Shown here piece by piece: positions 53,758-62,078 of a DNA stretch of 64,000 nucleotides (its first letter is position 1; each line of letters begins with the position of its first letter). The translations under genes and the position numbers were made by a program. The DNA is from Porticoccus hydrocarbonoclasticus MCTG13d (GTDB taxonomy: Bacteria; Pseudomonadota; Gammaproteobacteria; Pseudomonadales; Porticoccaceae). The notes beneath the pieces are model-generated. The model saw only the letters and a list, made by a program, of their open reading frames with translations. It did no database searches and was not told the origin of the DNA. The DNA is taken from contig NZ_JQMM01000001.1 in the NCBI RefSeq assembly GCF_000744735.1, positions 1,426,001-1,490,000 of the forward strand. Reading direction: 5' to 3'.

Positions 53758-54519
53758 ATGGCTGCTGGGCGTCGATCCGTAGATTTCCTCACCATGGCCG
53801 GAGTCATACTGTCTCTGGCTGCAGTGATCGGCGGCAATATGCTGGAGGGTGGGCATACTGACTCGCTGGTTCAGTTAACGGCTTTTATTATTGTTTTCGG
53901 CGGTACACTCGGTGCCACTCTGGTCCAGACTCCCCTGCATATATTCCTGCATGCTTTAAAGCGCTTTCGATGGATTTTTTTTCCACCACCCATGGCACGC
54001 TCCGACATCATGAAGAAGATGGTGGATTGGAGCAAAATTTCTCGCAAAGAAGGATTGCTGGGATTACAGGCGGTGGCAGACAGGGAAAAAGACAAGTTCA
54101 CCAGGAAGGGACTTCAGCTGCTGGTTGATGGTAATGAGCCCGATGACATTCGAAAAATCCTTGAAGTCGAGATCGATAGCTTTGCCGCACATGAGATGAA
54201 CAGCGCCAAAGTTTATGAAGCGATGGGCGGATATTCTCCCACCATTGGCATTATTGGGGCCGTGATGGGGTTGATTCACGTGATGAACAACCTGTCTGAT
54301 CCGGCTGCACTCGGACCCGGTATTGCGGTTGCATTTGTGGCCACAATCTACGGGGTGGGGTTGGCAAATTTCTTTTTTTTACCCATGTCGAACAAGCTCA
54401 AAATGTTGGTGAATGACCAGGTCCAATATCGGGATATGCTGGTGGATGGGATGGTAGCCATAGCCGAGGGAGAGAATCCCCGGTCCATCGAGAGCAAGCT
54501 CGAAGGGTATCTGACCTAG
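53758..54519 (+). CDS. motC: Flagellar stator protein MotC (MotA family)
   Basis: 253 aa with four membrane helices. GVILSLAAVIGGNMLEGGHTDSLV, the cytoplasmic loop DWSKISRKEGLLGLQAVADRE, and GYSPTIGIIGAVMGLIHVMNNL with the conserved Pro match MotC of Pseudomonas rather than PomA. With MotD it forms a second, presumably proton-driven, stator. It follows fliA directly; the cheYZAB genes usual between fliA and motC in pseudomonads are absent. Confidence 0.92.
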   Translation: MAAGRRSVDFLTMAGVILSLAAVIGGNMLEGGHTDSLVQLTAFIIVFGGTLGATLVQTPLHIFLHALKRFRWIFFPPPMARSDIMKKMVDWSKISRKEGLLGLQAVADREKDKFTRKGLQLLVDGNEPDDIRKILEVEIDSFAAHEMNSAKVYEAMGGYSPTIGIIGAVMGLIHVMNNLSDPAALGPGIAVAFVATIYGVGLANFFFLPMSNKLKMLVNDQVQYRDMLVDGMVAIAEGENPRSIESKLEGYLT

Positions 54520-54522
54520 GCC

Positions 54523-55422
54523 ATGGCCAGAAAAAGACTGCATCAAGAGAATGAAAATCACGAGCGGTGGTTGGTTTCCTATGCTGACTTTATCACCCTG
54601 TTATTCGCTTTTTTTGTGGTCATGTATTCCATCTCGTCCGTTAATGAAGGTAAATACCGGGTTCTTTCCAGCTCAATGGTGTCGGCTTTCCGCCAACCGA
54701 AGTCATCTCTTGAACCGGTTCAAATTGGGCAATTGGTGCGATCACCACTGATGATGCCCGATCAGGTTATGGATGTTTCAGCCAATCCCGCGCCAATTAT
54801 TACACCCATGTTGCCCCAGGATCAGGACTCGCCAGCCGACGATAGTGACCCGTTGGCGATGGAGTTCTCCCCTGAAGATATCATCATGCAAAAAGCTTTT
54901 AATGCCGCGGAAAAAGAAGTGGATGAGATGGCTGGTCATGTGGAGGAGCAACTCGATTCGCTGATAGATGAGGAAATTGTCAACATCAAGCGCAATAAAT
55001 TCTGGCTGGAGGTAGAGATAAAGTCGAGTCTATTGTTTCCCAGTGGCGGCAGTGATCTGGTTCCCGCTTCAATACCTGTGCTTCAAAAACTGTCAAAAAT
55101 TTTCAGAGAGTTACCCAATCGGATTCATGTGGAGGGTTTTACAGATAATCAGCCCATCAATACGGTGATTTTTCCTTCGAACTGGGAGCTTTCCACCGCC
55201 CGTGCGGCAGCAGTTGTCAGGCTTTTTGAAAGCAATGGCATTGCCGCCTCCAGAATGGCTGCTATCGGTTATGGTGAATTTCGCCCAATTGCTGAGAACA
55301 CCACTGAAACAGGACGAGCCAAGAATCGTCGTGTGGTTATAGTAGTGGTGGCTTCAATGGCAAACCGCCAGGATCAAAGAATTTACGAGTTTGAGATGTT
55401 AAAGGATCAAGCGGGAACCTGA
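54523..55422 (+). CDS. motD: Flagellar stator protein MotD (MotB family)
   Basis: 299 aa. N-terminal RWLVSYADFITLLFAFFVVMYSISSVNEGK contains the membrane helix with the essential Asp (SYADF). C-terminal OmpA-like peptidoglycan-binding domain with HVEGFTDNQPINT and STARAAAVVRLFESNGI. Starts 3 nt after motC. Confidence 0.93.
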   Translation: MARKRLHQENENHERWLVSYADFITLLFAFFVVMYSISSVNEGKYRVLSSSMVSAFRQPKSSLEPVQIGQLVRSPLMMPDQVMDVSANPAPIITPMLPQDQDSPADDSDPLAMEFSPEDIIMQKAFNAAEKEVDEMAGHVEEQLDSLIDEEIVNIKRNKFWLEVEIKSSLLFPSGGSDLVPASIPVLQKLSKIFRELPNRIHVEGFTDNQPINTVIFPSNWELSTARAAAVVRLFESNGIAASRMAAIGYGEFRPIAENTTETGRAKNRRVVIVVVASMANRQDQRIYEFEMLKDQAGT

Positions 55423-55539
55423 GGTATCTTGACAGGTACCTGTATTATCCATAACTATCGGGAAGGTATAAGGCGCTGCTGGACAAAAAAGGAAAATTAT
55501 AGCGATAGATAATGCGATAAGCCCTGTGGGAGAATCGAT

Positions 55540-55713
55540 ATGATCGATTCAGTGAGATTGAATAAAATAAGCTCTGTATCAAAAAGCCGACCTGTAGTGG
55601 GAAAGGAAGAGAGTGAGCAAAAGCCAAAAGATGACCAGATTTTTTCCGAAAAACAGGCCGCAAAAAAGAAGAAGCAGTCCAGACTGGGAGGTAACGTGGA
55701 CGAGCGCTGTTAG
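55540..55713 (+). CDS. Small hydrophilic protein of unknown function, 57 aa
   Basis: ATG 55540 with GGGAG 8 nt upstream; stop at 55713. MIDSVRLNKISSVSKSRPVV followed by a Lys/Glu-rich charged part and QAAKKKKQSRLGG. No membrane segment and no known domain. Good ribosome binding site, position between the motCD and PilZ/pomAB units, and lack of a longer competing frame support a gene; its convergence with the PilZ gene fits. Role unknown, possibly flagellar. Confidence 0.5.
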   Translation: MIDSVRLNKISSVSKSRPVVGKEESEQKPKDDQIFSEKQAAKKKKQSRLGGNVDERC

Positions 55714-55754
55714 TGGCTGTCGGATGTGTTGTGAAGGCCACGTACTGACTGGTT

Positions 55755-56315
55755 TCAGGATTCTCTCGGTGTTGACCATTGGCGCTGTACAATATGCTGG
55801 ATCAACTCTTCCTGGGCTGTACCATTTCCCAGAAACTGTACTCTAATCCGGTGGGTGTCCTCGCCAGTCTGATTGATCGGAGTACAATCCACCACGGTCG
55901 CCAGCATTTCAAGGCGACTGTTGGCAGGTTTCAGAACAATTGTCAGTGCGAGTTGTGTGGATGGTTGAATTGCTGACGGGCTATCAAACGCCATGCCACA
56001 GCCGCTGATATTAACCATAATATTTTCATAGGAATCGATGCTTGTCGAATTTTCGCTCAGGTTGAGTGCGGCGACCATCGACAATTTTTTATTCAGCAAT
56101 CCCAGCGCCTGGGCAACGAGCGGATTTTCCTGCCACAGAAGATTGGTTGTCTGGTTGAATTCCCTGTCAATTTCGGCGAGCAAAGCTGTCAGTGGCATCT
56201 CTTTGTGACTGGGGTTGACGCTTGAATGGCTGTCAGCTGTATTGAGCTGTCTGTAACTCAGGCCTATTGTGTCGTCAATGCGATAATAATTTCTGCGCTC
56301 GGTTCCCTGTTTCAT
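55755..56315 (-). CDS. PilZ domain c-di-GMP-binding protein
   Basis: 186 aa from ATG 56315; the longer frame to 56369 overlaps pomB. RRNYYR (RxxxR) near the N-terminus and NISGCGMAF ((D/N)xSxxG) at ~residue 102 are the two c-di-GMP contacts, separated by an unusually long helical insert. The C-terminal beta barrel continues to HRIRVQFLGN. Lies 22 nt downstream of pomB on the same strand, so it may act on the PomAB stator; that is inference. Confidence 0.8.
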   Translation of the reverse strand: MKQGTERRNYYRIDDTIGLSYRQLNTADSHSSVNPSHKEMPLTALLAEIDREFNQTTNLLWQENPLVAQALGLLNKKLSMVAALNLSENSTSIDSYENIMVNISGCGMAFDSPSAIQPSTQLALTIVLKPANSRLEMLATVVDCTPINQTGEDTHRIRVQFLGNGTAQEELIQHIVQRQWSTPRES

Positions 56316-56337
56316 GAGTGGTTTTCTCGAGTTTTTT

Positions 56338-57297
56338 CTATTGCGGGCTTTGCACAGCTGCATCGCCAAGGTTTAGTGTATTTAGAAGGTCAGGGTTGGC
56401 TTTTTGAATATCGTTGATGCTGGTAGCGGTAGCCTTATCCAGCCCCTGCCTGATGACTATTTCAACCCGCCGGTTCTGGGCGCGATTCTGTGGAGAGGTG
56501 TTGCCCTGAAATGGCTGGGTGTCCGCGCGGCCAATGACCATAAACCGGTCGTCATCAAGCTCATCACCTTCGATCAGTTCATGGGTGACAGACAGAGCGC
56601 GGGATGAAGAGAGATCCCAGTTGGAACGGAACCGGCTGCCAGTTATAGGTACATCATCGGTATGTCCTTCGACAGCAATTTTCCCCGCAATATCTTTCAG
56701 TGCCTTGCGGAGAGTAACCATGACCGGAATAAAATCCGGATGCAAGGTTGCAGACCCAGATGGAAAAGAGCCCTTTTCACGAATTCGGATGGTAATAGCC
56801 CGCCCCTCGTTATCAATATCAATTTTTCCTTCGTCGATTTCCTTTTTTAGAACTTCTCTCAGTTTGTCTGCATCGGCTTTGGTATCGGCAATCAGGTTTT
56901 TGAGTTTCTCTTCGAGCAGGGCTTTGGTCTGTTCCTCGCTCAGCTTTTTGGCATCCAGCTCAGGGGCTTCAGGATTACCCACTCTGAGTGACTGTTTGGT
57001 GGTGTCGGCGGTTATCTGATTGATGGTTTTTGCGGGGGTTGGCCGGGTTTCGCCTGGGCTGAATTCCTGTGCGATGATGCTGGTTCCCTTGGGAATATCC
57101 ATTACTTTAACTTGATTCTGCACGCCAAAAGCATTCTTCATGGAGCCTGCAATCTGTTTGTACTTTTGAACATCCAGTTCAGAGAAAGACAACAGTAGTA
57201 CAAAAAAGCACATTAACAGGGACATCAGATCGGCGAAAGTGGCCATCCACGCGGGTGCTCCCGGCGCACCCTCGTCTTCATCTTCGTATTCGATCAT
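56338..57297 (-). CDS. pomB: Sodium-type flagellar stator protein PomB
   Basis: 319 aa. After an acidic start (IEYEDEDEGAPGAPAWMATF) comes the membrane helix ADLMSLLMCFFVLLLSFSEL with the ion-binding Asp, very close to Vibrio PomB. The plug/linker (~55-165) is followed by the OmpA domain with AVEGHTDDVPITG and LSSSRALSVTHELIEG. Anchors the stator to peptidoglycan. Directly abuts pomA (adjacent stop and start). Confidence 0.94.
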   Translation of the reverse strand: MIEYEDEDEGAPGAPAWMATFADLMSLLMCFFVLLLSFSELDVQKYKQIAGSMKNAFGVQNQVKVMDIPKGTSIIAQEFSPGETRPTPAKTINQITADTTKQSLRVGNPEAPELDAKKLSEEQTKALLEEKLKNLIADTKADADKLREVLKKEIDEGKIDIDNEGRAITIRIREKGSFPSGSATLHPDFIPVMVTLRKALKDIAGKIAVEGHTDDVPITGSRFRSNWDLSSSRALSVTHELIEGDELDDDRFMVIGRADTQPFQGNTSPQNRAQNRRVEIVIRQGLDKATATSINDIQKANPDLLNTLNLGDAAVQSPQ

Positions 57298-58080
57298 TTA
57301 TGCCGCCTCGGCAGCCGCACTTTCCGAAGGCTCTTCCTTACGTTTCTTCGGTTCCAGATAGGCTTTGAGCATGGCCTCGATAATACGGGGATTTTGACCT
57401 TCCTGGATGGCCAGAACGCCGTCTATGCATATGGCTTTTATCAGACCTTCTTCTGATTTGCGCAAGTTGAGTTTGTCTGCGATTGGGAGCGCCACCATGT
57501 TGGCGAACATGGCGCCATAAAGTGTGGTCAGCAGAGCAATGGCCATTGCGGGACCAATGGCTTTTGGGTCATCCATTGCCGAGAGCATTTGTACAAGCCC
57601 AATCAGCGTCCCGATCATTCCCATGGCGGGCGCCACATCACCACTGGCACTAAAGACTTTGGCGCCCCATTTATGCCGGTCAATGGTCTGAATCATATCT
57701 TGCTTCATGACAGTGCTAATCACTGCCCGGTCATTGCCATCAATCAGCATCTGAATTCCCTGATTCAGAAATTCATTTTCAATTTCCTGATTTTCAAGTG
57801 CCAGTGTCCCTTCCTTGCGAGCTATATTCGCGAGTTCAACGACCTGTGCAATGATATCTTCGGGTTTATCCGTCTTGGCAAAAAAAGCCCTGGTGGCGAC
57901 TTTGAAAGCACCGAAAAACTGTTTTAGGGAGAACTTGATCATCACCACCATAAAGGTGCCGCCAAGTACGATGAGTATGGCTGGCAGGTTGAAAAAGACC
58001 AGTGCGGAGCCACCCGACAAAATTGCCACTGTGACAATCGCGATAGCGCCGACCAGCCCTAGCAGTGTTGCCAAATCCAT
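57298..58080 (-). CDS. pomA: Sodium-type flagellar stator protein PomA
   Basis: 260 aa from ATG 58080 (AGAGG at proper distance; ATG 58086 too close). MDLATLLGLVG, SGDVAPAMGMIGTLIGLVQML and DDPKAIGPAMAIALLTTLYG are the PomA blocks of Vibrio. Four membrane helices. Forms the ion channel with PomB and contacts FliG. Na+ use is inferred from family similarity. Confidence 0.95.
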   Translation of the reverse strand: MDLATLLGLVGAIAIVTVAILSGGSALVFFNLPAILIVLGGTFMVVMIKFSLKQFFGAFKVATRAFFAKTDKPEDIIAQVVELANIARKEGTLALENQEIENEFLNQGIQMLIDGNDRAVISTVMKQDMIQTIDRHKWGAKVFSASGDVAPAMGMIGTLIGLVQMLSAMDDPKAIGPAMAIALLTTLYGAMFANMVALPIADKLNLRKSEEGLIKAICIDGVLAIQEGQNPRIIEAMLKAYLEPKKRKEEPSESAAAEAA

Positions 58081-58248
58081 AGTCATACCTCTTGAAATAA
58101 CGTTATCTTGGCCAATCTAAAAACTGGCATCATTCTCGTGTGCGCATTGGTAACTGTAAAGAGTAAAACTCATATCTTTGATCAGCTGGAGAATTTTCCC
58201 GAATTAATTTCAATTTTTGTAGGTCTGTTCAGAATAAATCAGCACAGG

Positions 58249-58986
58249 TTACTTTCCCTCCCATGCCCACAATCCGTTTAAACTGGTTTTATCCATGATT
58301 TCTCGGGCCGCATTTTCTGCGGTTTCCCGGTCCTTGTAGCCGGGCAATTGCACCCGATAAACAATTTTATCGTCCAGTGAGACATGGTTGATTTCGGCTT
58401 GATAGCCGATAGCGTCGATCTGTTTTTTCAGTTGTGTAGCAGCTTCATTGTTAGAGAAGGTGCCTACATTGACATGCCAGTGGGCGCTGGTTGTTGTCTC
58501 GGTGCTCTCTTTTTTGAGATCGCCGATTTTTTGCTCGATGTTTTCGCTGAGGTCGAGTAGTGCCGAGGTTTGCTGTCGTTGCTGGTCCAGCAGTGAGACC
58601 TGAAATTGTTCAAGTTGCTGGTTCAGCTGACCAATTGACTGTTCAAACTGTCGGTTCATTTGATCCATTTTGCTTTCCAGTGACAACCTGTTGTCATTCT
58701 CTGTCGGTGCGAGCTTATCCGCTGGGTTGTTTGTGTCCGGCTGTTGGGTGAGTAGAAAAATAATGGTGATAACCAGCAACAGATTGCTGGCCAGAACTGC
58801 GATCAACAACCACTCCGTTTGTTGAGGTCGTTCTGTTTTTGGCTGTTTGAGACCGGGGTGATCTTCTGTCAAGTCAGTTTCTGGCGACGTCTGTGCCGTG
58901 TCAGTAGGTGTGTCCCGCTGATCGGTTTCTCTCCGAGGCTTTAACAGGCTTTGATCCAGCGAAAGATTAAGGTCTTTGTCGGTCAT
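58249..58986 (-). CDS. SPOR-domain inner-membrane protein
   Basis: 245 aa. A charged cytoplasmic N-terminus (~1-58), one membrane helix (WLLIAVLASNLLLVITIIFLL, ~59-79), a Gln-rich coiled coil (~95-150), and a SPOR domain (HWHVNVGTFSNNEAATQLKKQ to VYRVQLPGYKDRETAENAA, ~165-245). SPOR domains bind denuded peptidoglycan glycans. Related proteins act in cell division or polar organelles; which applies here is unknown. Monocistronic, divergent from the FliK-like gene. Confidence 0.8.
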   Translation of the reverse strand: MTDKDLNLSLDQSLLKPRRETDQRDTPTDTAQTSPETDLTEDHPGLKQPKTERPQQTEWLLIAVLASNLLLVITIIFLLTQQPDTNNPADKLAPTENDNRLSLESKMDQMNRQFEQSIGQLNQQLEQFQVSLLDQQRQQTSALLDLSENIEQKIGDLKKESTETTTSAHWHVNVGTFSNNEAATQLKKQIDAIGYQAEINHVSLDDKIVYRVQLPGYKDRETAENAAREIMDKTSLNGLWAWEGK

Positions 58987-59055
58987 CTTTTGAGCTCAAC
59001 AGTGCTATGCTTAGGCAAATATTCTATGCATGAAGCGTGCCGGTAATGGTCGCCA

Positions 59056-60165
59056 ATGGATGAACTACAGTTAGCTCTTACCGCTGCCAGGGTAGACCAG
59101 AAAAATTTTGGGCTCTGGTTGAAGTCGTGGCAGGTTGGTCAGGTACTTCAGGCCCTGGTCACGGACAAAACTCCTTCGGGTGATCTGATACTCCGAATTG
59201 CTGGCCATCAAGTGACTGCAACAGCTGATATCCCTGTCCAGAAAGGGGCACAGCTGTTGCTGGAGATCAATCGTCTTGACCCCGTGCCCACCCTTAAAAT
59301 TATCAATACGCCCGTTCCTCTCTCAACCCATTCGAATTCCGCAATGGCTGGTCAGCTTCAACTTCTCGTGCCTCGCCAGGGCGATGTAGTAGACCCTTTC
59401 CGGCTGCTGTTCAATACCACACAGGGTGTCAATATTCTGTCGCTGCTGGGGTTTCGTCCCGCTGAGCAGACTCAAATCCAGCGCCTTGCCGTTGATGCCA
59501 GGCAGCTCGCTGACCCAAAGTTCCTGAAACAAGCGCTTAATCAGTCCGGGTTATTTCTGGAGGCTCATTTAAAGCAGTTGCTGTTGATGGGTGGCGTCTT
59601 GCCTCAAGGTGATCTCAAAGCCGAATTATTGCGCATTCTTGCCAGGGTCAAGCTTCAGCAGGACACTGCGGGATCCAGTTCAGGAGGTATGGATTCAGAT
59701 GGCCTGTTTGAACTACAGCAAAAATTAGAAGGCGCACTGGCACGGATTACACTTGCCCAGATGCAGGCTGGTGACGCTCGGGAAACCGGAGGTTATCGCT
59801 GGGCTTTCGAATTGCCAGTGAAAATAAACGATGGTTATCAGACATTGTTTATTTCAATAGGCAGTGACGAAAGTCGATCATCAGAAGAGGAACAATCTCG
59901 GGGCTGGAGAGTGCGGCTGGGAATGGAATTTCCAAAACTTGGCCATGTGGAGGCCGAACTCTTTTTTTCTGGTAAGAAACTGTCGGTTGTGACCTATGCA
60001 GCATCTCCCGATACGTTCAAGTTGATGAATGATCAGATCGAGTTATTGCGTTCATCCCTTGAAAGTCGTGGCCTCGAAACAGGCACGATATTGTGTCGGC
60101 GGGGTTCAACCGAAGAGACTTCAGACAGTACGATACACACTAACTGTGTGGATGAGCAGATATGA
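59056..60165 (+). CDS. FliK-like protein (second hook-length-control family member)
   Basis: 369 aa. The C-terminal ~150 residues (FELPVKINDGYQTLFISIGSD, WRVRLGMEFPKLGHVEAELFF) resemble the Flg_hook/FliK C-terminal fold. The N-terminal part is soluble with no low-complexity ruler. Overlaps the next gene, an FlhB C-terminal homologue, by 4 nt. A FliK-like/FlhB-like pair of this type occurs in many polar flagellates and in Bacillus (ylqG-ylqH). Function not established. Confidence 0.7.
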   Translation: MDELQLALTAARVDQKNFGLWLKSWQVGQVLQALVTDKTPSGDLILRIAGHQVTATADIPVQKGAQLLLEINRLDPVPTLKIINTPVPLSTHSNSAMAGQLQLLVPRQGDVVDPFRLLFNTTQGVNILSLLGFRPAEQTQIQRLAVDARQLADPKFLKQALNQSGLFLEAHLKQLLLMGGVLPQGDLKAELLRILARVKLQQDTAGSSSGGMDSDGLFELQQKLEGALARITLAQMQAGDARETGGYRWAFELPVKINDGYQTLFISIGSDESRSSEEEQSRGWRVRLGMEFPKLGHVEAELFFSGKKLSVVTYAASPDTFKLMNDQIELLRSSLESRGLETGTILCRRGSTEETSDSTIHTNCVDEQI

Positions 60166-60449
60166 CCATTTCAAAAAAAACCGATCGAAGTATTTCGAAG
60201 GCTGCAGCTTTAACCTATAGCGGTACTGGAGCACCGACGGTGGTTGCCAAGGGCGAGGGGTTTATCGCAAAGCAAATTATTGAGGTTGCCGAGAAGCATG
60301 AGGTGCCACTGATCTCGAATGGCCAACTGGTCAGTATGTTGGTCAATGTGCCCTTGGGGGATGAAATTCCAGAAAATCTCTACCTAGCAATAGCAGAAGT
60401 TCTTGCTCACGTCTATCGTCTTAACGGATTAATAGATACCTACGATTAA
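60162..60449 (+). CDS. FlhB C-terminal domain homologue
   Basis: 95 aa. AAALTYSGTGAPTVVAKGEGFIAKQIIEVAEKHEVPLI and VPLGDEIPENLYLAIAEVLAHVYRL (segments) match the cytoplasmic FlhB/YscU region downstream of NPTH. There is no membrane part and no NPTH cleavage site. Could interact with FliK-type proteins or the export apparatus. Operon with the FliK-like gene (ATGA overlap). Confidence 0.85.
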   Translation: MTISKKTDRSISKAAALTYSGTGAPTVVAKGEGFIAKQIIEVAEKHEVPLISNGQLVSMLVNVPLGDEIPENLYLAIAEVLAHVYRLNGLIDTYD

Positions 60450-60500
60450 ATTTTTATAATATTATAGGGTGCCCTTCACAGTTAAATTGATGTCACCGTC

Positions 60501-60516
60501 AGGTTTTTTGCGTGCA
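60501..60516 (+). promoter_or_regulatory. Possible sigma54 promoter of the second diguanylate cyclase gene
   Basis: AGGTTTTTTGCGTGCA: GG 60502-60503, ten nucleotides, GC 60514-60515. The spacing is right but the flanking bases are poor, so low confidence. Confidence 0.3.
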
Positions 60517-60554
60517 ATACTGATTTTAAATAATTATTAGCACAGGATTGTTCA

Positions 60555-62078
60555 ATGGATCGCGAGTCCTCCCTAAGCAGACTGAGTATCAGATTAACCC
60601 ATCTGGCTGATTCCCAGGACCCCGACTTGACGAGGTTGCTAAAAAAACTTCGCCATGCGATCAAAGATGGCGATGAGGGGGCTGAACTCGATCGCCTATC
60701 GGACCAGTTGGCCCGGCATATGATTACTCTTGAACAGAACCCCCCAGCTGATTTGCACGTACCCTTGACCAGTCATTACGCGACGGATTTTGCTGAAAGC
60801 ATAAAGTCTCTCAATGTCGATCAGTCCTACCGAAACAAACTCGACTATCTCGCCAGCCAGATGGCCAAAGCTCCCCAGGTTGATCAGCAACTCCAGTATC
60901 TGCGGGATGTGTTTCGTTTACTTCGTACCGCTACTTCTCACAAGGCTCAGGAAAAGAGTTCCTATGGCGGTGTTCTCAACTGGTTCGACAAGAAAGATGG
61001 AAAGAAAGGTGACAAAACAAATGGGCAACTTAATGGCTTTTTATTGAAGGCCACTGATCTTTTGAATCAGATTATTTCCCACATGGACGTCTTGAATGGT
61101 AGTCCTTCAGAAACCAAGTGGCTGAAAGAACAGTTGTCCGAGTCTGAATCTGTTGAATCACTGGGATCAGTGCTTGACGAAGTGATCGATCTGTTATCTG
61201 AACTCACTGGCAAGGTTAATGAGGAACGCCTTACAACACAGAGTTTCCTGGGAAATTTACACACTAAATTGCAAAGTGTTGAAGAAGTAATTTCTTCGGT
61301 AATTACTGATGGTGAGGAATCGTTTGAGCGAGCGGCTACGTTGGAAAAAGCGGTCAATGATGATGTGCAGGTGATTGGTAAAGCCGTTGATGAAAATGAC
61401 CTTGATGTGTTGAAAAAAACGGTGGAAAGTGGATTGGTCAATCTTTCTGCAAAAGTGGCCAGCTACCTTGAAACAGAGCGCAAACAACACCAGGAAAGCA
61501 AGCAGAAGATCAAGGGGCTTACCAGGCAGGTCAGGAGCATGGAGTCGGAAACCACCAAGCTCCGTAGCGAAGTGAGGAATAGCCTGGATCTGGTGATGAA
61601 AGATCCGCTGACCGGCGTGTACAACCGGGGTGGTTATGAGGCACGGGTGGTTGAGGAGTTTTCTCGAAAGCAGCGGATAAATGCACCTTTATCGTTGGTA
61701 TTTGTGGACTGTAACAAGTTCAAACAGATTAATGACACCTTTGGTCATAACGCCGGCGATACGGTGTTGGTCAAGGTAGCGGAAACACTGAAAGTCCGGG
61801 CCAGAACCTCAGACGTTGTTGCCCGTTATGGGGGTGATGAGTTTGTGGTGCTGCTGACGGATACAGATATAACAGGGGCAGAGGTGTTTGCCAAAGATGC
61901 ATGCGACAAAATTCGCAAGGCAGGTTTTAATAATAACGGCAAGCCACTGGATGTTTCCATTTCCTGTGGGGTCACAGAGGTGCGGGATGACGATACACCA
62001 GTGACCGCATTGCACCGGGCCGATCAGGCAATGTATAAGGCAAAAAATGACACCGAGGATAAAGTCTTTGTTGTTTAA
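60555..62078 (+). CDS. GGDEF diguanylate cyclase with long helical N-terminus, 507 aa
   Basis: Residues 1-~335 are almost entirely helical and hydrophilic with coiled coil near 295-345 (ETERKQHQESKQKIKGL), no membrane segment. The C-terminal GGDEF domain (~347-507) begins DPLTGVYNRGGYEARV, has an intact active site ARYGGDEFVVLL (~424) and I-site RTSD five residues before it. Predicted active, feedback-inhibited cytoplasmic cyclase. It follows the FliK/FlhB-like pair by ~105 nt, linking it to motility control. Confidence 0.92.
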   Translation: MDRESSLSRLSIRLTHLADSQDPDLTRLLKKLRHAIKDGDEGAELDRLSDQLARHMITLEQNPPADLHVPLTSHYATDFAESIKSLNVDQSYRNKLDYLASQMAKAPQVDQQLQYLRDVFRLLRTATSHKAQEKSSYGGVLNWFDKKDGKKGDKTNGQLNGFLLKATDLLNQIISHMDVLNGSPSETKWLKEQLSESESVESLGSVLDEVIDLLSELTGKVNEERLTTQSFLGNLHTKLQSVEEVISSVITDGEESFERAATLEKAVNDDVQVIGKAVDENDLDVLKKTVESGLVNLSAKVASYLETERKQHQESKQKIKGLTRQVRSMESETTKLRSEVRNSLDLVMKDPLTGVYNRGGYEARVVEEFSRKQRINAPLSLVFVDCNKFKQINDTFGHNAGDTVLVKVAETLKVRARTSDVVARYGGDEFVVLLTDTDITGAEVFAKDACDKIRKAGFNNNGKPLDVSISCGVTEVRDDDTPVTALHRADQAMYKAKNDTEDKVFVV

